Source: Symbiodinium natans (Eukaryota; Sar; Dinophyceae; Suessiales; Symbiodiniaceae). Taken from it: 64,000 nt of DNA. Numbering within the stretch: the first letter of the stretch is position 1; each line of letters opens with the position of its first letter. A program made the translations under genes and the position numbers. Where the stretch lies: contig CAJNDS010002337.1 in NCBI GenBank assembly GCA_905221605.1, positions 2,501 to 66,500 on the forward strand, given 5' to 3'. This document shows, one piece after another, positions 55,401 to 61,400 of this stretch. The notes beneath the pieces are model-generated. The model had not been told where the DNA came from. It searched no databases and saw only the letters and a program-made list of their open reading frames with translations.

Positions 55401-58400
55401 CCCCAAGCCCCAAGCCCAAGCCCAAGCCCCAAGCCCCAAGCCCTACCCTGGGTGTGGCGCTTGCCAGGACATCTTGGCTATGGGCGTTGTCCCCTCCGAT
55501 GTGACATTGGCCACGGCCCTAGGCAAATAGGGTTCACTTGGAGAATCATGGTACTTGCTAACCAGTTATAACTGCACTTATAACTGTACTTAGAACCATA
55601 TTAGGGCATTTAAGGGGCTTACAAGTACAGTTAGTTATAAGTACAGTTACAATTGCTTAGTAAGTACCATGAACCTCCAAGTACGGCTTAGCGTTTGGGG
55701 TCAAGCACCTCTGGGAGGTTCACGCGTAGTTCTAAATTCAGGGTTGTAATAGTTAAACATTCAGGGTTGCAAGTAGGGTAATTCTACTTAATTATAACCC
55801 TAGTTAGGGTACTTATAGCCCTACTTATAGCTCGTCCTCGAATTTCTTAGTCCAAGAGCAGCTCCCAGGATTTCGTCATCATGGGGACCTACGGGATATG
55901 CCGAGGTTGGCTCATGCCGGGGCATCGGATCCTCAACCTTCAGCCAAAAACTCTAAGACTCGAAGCCCAAGATCTGATTCCTGAACGAAGGGGGTGCAGT
56001 AGATTCCTAAACCCTCAACCCTATATAAGCCCTAAACCCTAAACCCTATACCCTAAACCCTCAACCCTCAACCCTAAACCCTAAACCTTAACCTTTGCAA
56101 GGTCACCCTGCTGAAGCTCTTTGGCCGCTGCGGCGTCCACCAGGATTGCTCTTAAGAGGGTGTGGTTTCAGGGCCCGGGGTTGCTTGAAAGAGTTCAGGG
56201 TTTTGCTGAACAGTTCGGGGTTTTGTTTGCGAGCCGCCGTGCCGTCAACCGGAAACCCACAACCGCGACATCCCAAAAGCCGAAACCCCATTCCTTGATT
56301 ATAAGGGTTCTTGAAGCTTAGGGAGCCTGAGGGAGTAGTGGGGAGTATGAAGAAACCTTGGGCTACATGCCCCCCTTTGAACCCCCCTCCCTTACTAACC
56401 CTATAACTTGCTTGAGGGCTATTCGATACCCTAAACCCTAAACCCTAAACCCTAAACCCTAAACCCTAAACCCTAAACCCTAAACCCTAAACCCTAAACC
56501 CTAAACCCTAAACCCTGAACCCTGAACCCTGAACCCTGAACCTTGAACCCTAAACTGTAAACCCCATAACTTATAACCTGCAAGCGTAGATACTAAACGA
56601 TTTGGCTTTAGGGGTTTATGGTTAAAGGAGTCTTGGGCCCTTTCCCTCGAAGCCCGGCCCATGTTAGTTAACCTGTACACTGCAACCCTTCACACCGAAA
56701 CCCTAAACCCGAAACACTAAACCCGAAACCCGAAACCCTAAACCCGAAACCCTAAACCTGAAAAACCCTAAACCCTAAACCCTAAACCCTAAACCCTAAA
56801 CCCTAAACCCTAAACCCTAAACCCTAAACCCTAAACCCTAAACCCTAAACCCTAAACCCTAAACCCTAAACCCTAAACCCTAAACCCTAAACCCTAAACC
56901 CTAAACCTAACCCTAAACCCTAAACCCTAAACCCTAAACCCTAAACCCTAAACCCTAAACCCTAAACCCTAAACCCTAAACCCTAAACCCTAAACCCTAA
57001 ACCCTAGCCCTAAACCCTAAACCCGAAACCCTAAGCTCCCAGGAGGCCCTGGCCATGGTCCAGTCCTGGGAGCAACGCTTTGGAAGCAAGCCTTCGGTGT
57101 CTCGGGCGAGCACGAGACCACCCCTGTAGGGTTCAGGGTTTAGGGTTTGGGGTTTAGGGTTTAGGGTTTAGGGTTTAGGGTTTAGGGTTTAGGGTTTAGG
57201 GTTTAGGGTTTAGGGTTTAGGGTTTAGGGTTTAGGGTGTAGGGTTTAGGGTTTAGGGTTTAGGGTTTAGGGTTTAGGGTTTAGGGTGTAGGGTTTAGGGT
57301 TTAGGGTTTAGGGTTTAGGGTTTATGGTTTAGGGTTTACCAACACACAGCACGCAACACACAACACGCAACACAAAACACCCAACACGCAACACCCCACA
57401 CGCAATGCGCAACACACAACGCGCCACACGCAACACACAACGCACATCATTCCACACGCAACACACAACATGTAACACACAACATGCAACACACAACCCA
57501 ACACACAGCACACAACACGCAACGCACAACACGCAGCACACAACGCGCAACACCCAAGACGCAACACACAACACACACGCAGAGACACAGGTATCTTCCC
57601 TGTTCGTGCGGTGTTCCGGTTCGACTTTTCCAGACCCCAATTTTTGAAAACACAACGTCGCTCGCGTTTGTGGGTATCACAGGGTTAGCGGCTTCGGGTT
57701 TATGGTTCAAGGAGTGGTTTAGGTTTAGGGTTGACTGTGAGGGCCAGAAAGCTCTTCGGACTTCCTCCGAGCCAAGAACTTGGTAGGGAGATACCCCCAC
57801 ATGGCCAAGGACCTGCACCGAAGATTTGCCCCACACGGGTTTATGCTCTCTGGAGCACTCTTATCAGAAGTCTGGCCAACTGAGCCACAGCAAAGAGAGC
57901 CCAACATCACAATCTGAGGTGATCCATTACACCTGCCTGATGAGCGGCTGCTTTCGCACCAAGAAGCACCTTGGCCTAAACCTGAAATGTTTAAATGACC
58001 CCGAAACCCTAAACCCTAAACCCAAAACCCTAAACCCCTAAACCCTAAACCCCTAAACCCTGAACCCCTGAACCTAGTTTGCACGTGCTCCTGGGCCTGC
58101 AAGCTGCCAAGGGCCTCTAGAGCCACCCCTCTAGAGAAAAGCCCTAAACCCTAAACCCTAAACCCTAAACCCTAAACCCTAAACCCTAAACCCTAAACCC
58201 TAAACCCTAAACCCTAAACCGGAAGCCTTCGGCAAGTCGCTGCCCTTGGCATGAGCTGCCCAAGGCACCCGAAACTGCCCGAAACCCCCTGAATCCTAAA
58301 TCCTAAACCCTAAACCCTAAACCCTAAACCCTAAACCCTAAATCCTAAATCCTAAACCCTAAACCCTAAATCCAAAACCTTTATAAACCCTAAGTCCTAA

Positions 58401-61400
58401 ATTTGAATTCTACTGTTTAGGCAGCTTTGATCTCAGTTCGGGAGCTGCTCTGCGGCGCGGGCTTCTCATGGACTTGGAGCTAGAAGTCATTGGCTACCCC
58501 CCAAATGAGCCCTAAACCAACCCTCAGCCGTAAGCCCTAAGCCGTAAACCCTAAACCCTAGACCCTAAACGAACCCTAAGCCCTAAACTCTAAACCCCTG
58601 AACCTCCAAGAAAACGCGCAGCCCCTCCGTGTGCAGTTAACCCTAAACCCTAAACCCTAAACCCTAAACCCTAAACCCTAAACCCTAAACCCTAAACCCT
58701 AAACCCTAAACCCTAAACCCTAAACCCTAAACCCTAAACCCTAAACCCTAAAAGGTATGACAGTGCCTGGGCAGCCTTTGAGCTGATGCTGGCGAACGGC
58801 ATTGAGCCGGATGCCACGACCATCGCAACGAATCCCAACAGCACCCTGAACCCTGAACCCTAAACCCTAAACCCTAAACCCTAATATAGGGGCCTTAATA
58901 CTTAGAACAGGGTTTGGGGGGTTCTTGTAGTGTATTTGCAAAGGGACCATAGAGGGACCATAAGGGAATCCTATCCGTATTTTTCCCAACCCTATTTTTA
59001 ACCCTAGATCCTAGGCCCTAAGCCCGAAGCCCTAGACCCTGAACCTTCAATCCCAGTCGCCTTAGTGCGGCTCTCCTCTGTAGGTGTGGAACCCGAGATC
59101 CTCTTAGCAGCGTCGAAGGTACCCTTACCCTCTTCTTTATGCAGCAGAGTTCCTACGCCACCCCAAAGGTCACTTCCGAAACCCCAAACTGGGTTGTGCT
59201 TTGAGACATTTTTTGAATTTCCTTTCTTTCCTTGCAATAAGGGAATCTATTCACAAATGATTTTCGAAGGGTTTCCAACACAACTCAGCCCATCTTTAAC
59301 CTTTGGTTCCTCAAGGAAACGGGACAACTAGGCGACGCGCGAAGCTCCCAGCTCCACGCCCACCCTCTTAAACCATAAGCCCTTAGTCCAGAGAGCCCAG
59401 AATCCCTCATTTAAGTAAGGAGCAGACCGCCTGAGTCATAGCGAGGGCCTTTGTGTAGCTTAAGGTTCCTGTTCAGGGTTTAGGGTTTAGGGTTAGACAC
59501 GCAGTTTCGTGGTTTAAACGAGGAAACCGGACAGAACGTGGGTTGTCTCGCAAGACCCATGCTTTCTGCTAGCTCCAATCATGAGGTTATCGTAATTTAC
59601 GGCGACCCCTTTCCCTGCAAGCCACGCAGGGTCTGATGAGCTTGCGGGAACCAAGAGAGCCCAAAGGCTTCGAATTGAGAAATACACCTTAAGCTATGTA
59701 TGGGTCCTCATTTTGAGTTCTGCTCCAAACCCTAAAACCCTAAACCCTAAACCCTAAGCCCTAAGCCCTAAACCCTAAACCCTAAACCCTAAACCCTAAA
59801 CCCTAAACCCCTTACATTAAGGGAGGTCTTGGGCCCTCTTCGGAAGGAACGCCCGAGTTGCAAAGTGCGTCCTGAGGATGCTTCCGGGGATGGTGGCAAG
59901 TCAGCAGCCGCCCGGAGGAGTTTGGAGTTTTGGGGTTTTGGGGTTTTGGGGTTTTGGGGTTTTGGGGTTTTGGGGTTTTGGGGTTTTGGGGTTTTGGGGT
60001 TTTGGGGTTTTGGAGTTTTGGGGTTTTGGGGTTTTGGGGTTTTGGGGTTTTGGGGTTTTGGGGTTTTGGGGTTTTGGGGTTTTGGGGTTTTGGGGTTTAG
60101 GGTTGAGGGTTTAGGGTTAGGGGTTTAGGGCTTAGGGTTTGGGATTTGGGGGGGTTTGGGGTTTGGGGTTTAGGGTTTAGTGTTTGGGGTTTGGGGTTTA
60201 GGGGGGTTGAGGGTTTGGGGTTTCGGGTTTGGGTTTTGGGGTTTGGGGTTTCGGGTTTGGAGTTTGGGTTTAGGATTCTTGTTTGTCGCTCTGTACGCCT
60301 GTGTGCCCTGGAGAAAGGGCCCAAGGTTGGGATGTTCTCCCTTATACTAACAGCTCGTTCATAGGGATTTTAGTAGGGGGTACTGCCCTGTTAAGGACTG
60401 TTCGTATCAGGGGGAACATCCCAAGTTTGGGAACCCTAAACCCTAAACCCTAAACCCTAAACCCTAAACCCTAAACCCTAAACCCTAAACCCTAAACCCT
60501 AAACCCTAAACCCTAAACCGTGTATAGTCTCCGGCCAGAACGAACAGGTGAAGCGTGGTCCAGTCCAACTCCAGAGCCCTTGAAGCCCCGAGCCCCGAGC
60601 CTGGTTTAGGGTTTAGGGTTTAGGGTTTAGGGTTTAGGGTTCAGGGTTTAGGGTTTAGGGTTTCTCAAAACTGAAAACCCACACCCACAGAGACGTGTGC
60701 CCTTGTTGTGGCTGAAGGTTAGATAGTTGTCTATCCTGAACCCTGAACCCTAAACCCTAAACCCTAAACTCTAAACCCTAAACCCTAAACCCTAAACCCT
60801 GAACCCTGCACCCTAAACCCTAAACCAACCCTGAACCCTAAACCCTACGGGTACACCAAGGTGGGACCGAGTGCTCATCTTGGCACGGAAGGCTTTCGCC
60901 AACGGCAACAGTCCTCCCGTGGAGGCCCCGCACCGAAGCCTTTAGGGTTTAGGGTTTAGGGTTTAGGGTTTAGGGTTTAGGGTTTAGGGTTTAGGGTTTA
61001 GGGTTTAGGGTTTAGGGTTTAGGGTTTAGGGATTAGCGTCTGGGGTGTAGGGTTTTCGGTTTGGGTTTAGGGTTCAGGGTTTAGGGTTTAGGGTTTAGGG
61101 TTCAGGGTGTAGGGTTTAGGGTTCAGGGTTTAGGGTGTAGGGTTTAGGGTTTGGGGTTTCGGGTTTCATCTTGAGCCCACAGGGGTTCGAGTTTGGGGTC
61201 CAGCATAAAGGTTTGTAAGGGTGCATAAAGGGTTCATAAGGGCTTTCAAGGGGTTTAGGGTCCGGGGTTTAGGGTTTAGGGTTTAGGGTTTAGGGTTTAG
61301 GGTTTAGGGTTTAGGGTTTAGGAGGAGCTTAGGGTTTAGCTGAGTGTTGGACCCTTGTCTTCGCGACCCAAGGCCCCTCCATGCAACAGGCCCAAGACTT

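Noticed and set aside
57322-57655. Cys/Val-rich minus-strand frames
   Set aside because: Translation of the CAACACACAACACGCAA minisatellite.
59084-59118. Extra PPR-like exon GVEPEILLAASK
   Set aside because: It falls inside the intron between 58829 and 59877, whose ends already join in phase to a complete repeat. Shows how easily chance frames look convincing.
59829-60128. WGFGVLGF-repeat protein
   Set aside because: Translation of (TTTTGGGG)n; only the left 30 nt exon is supported.
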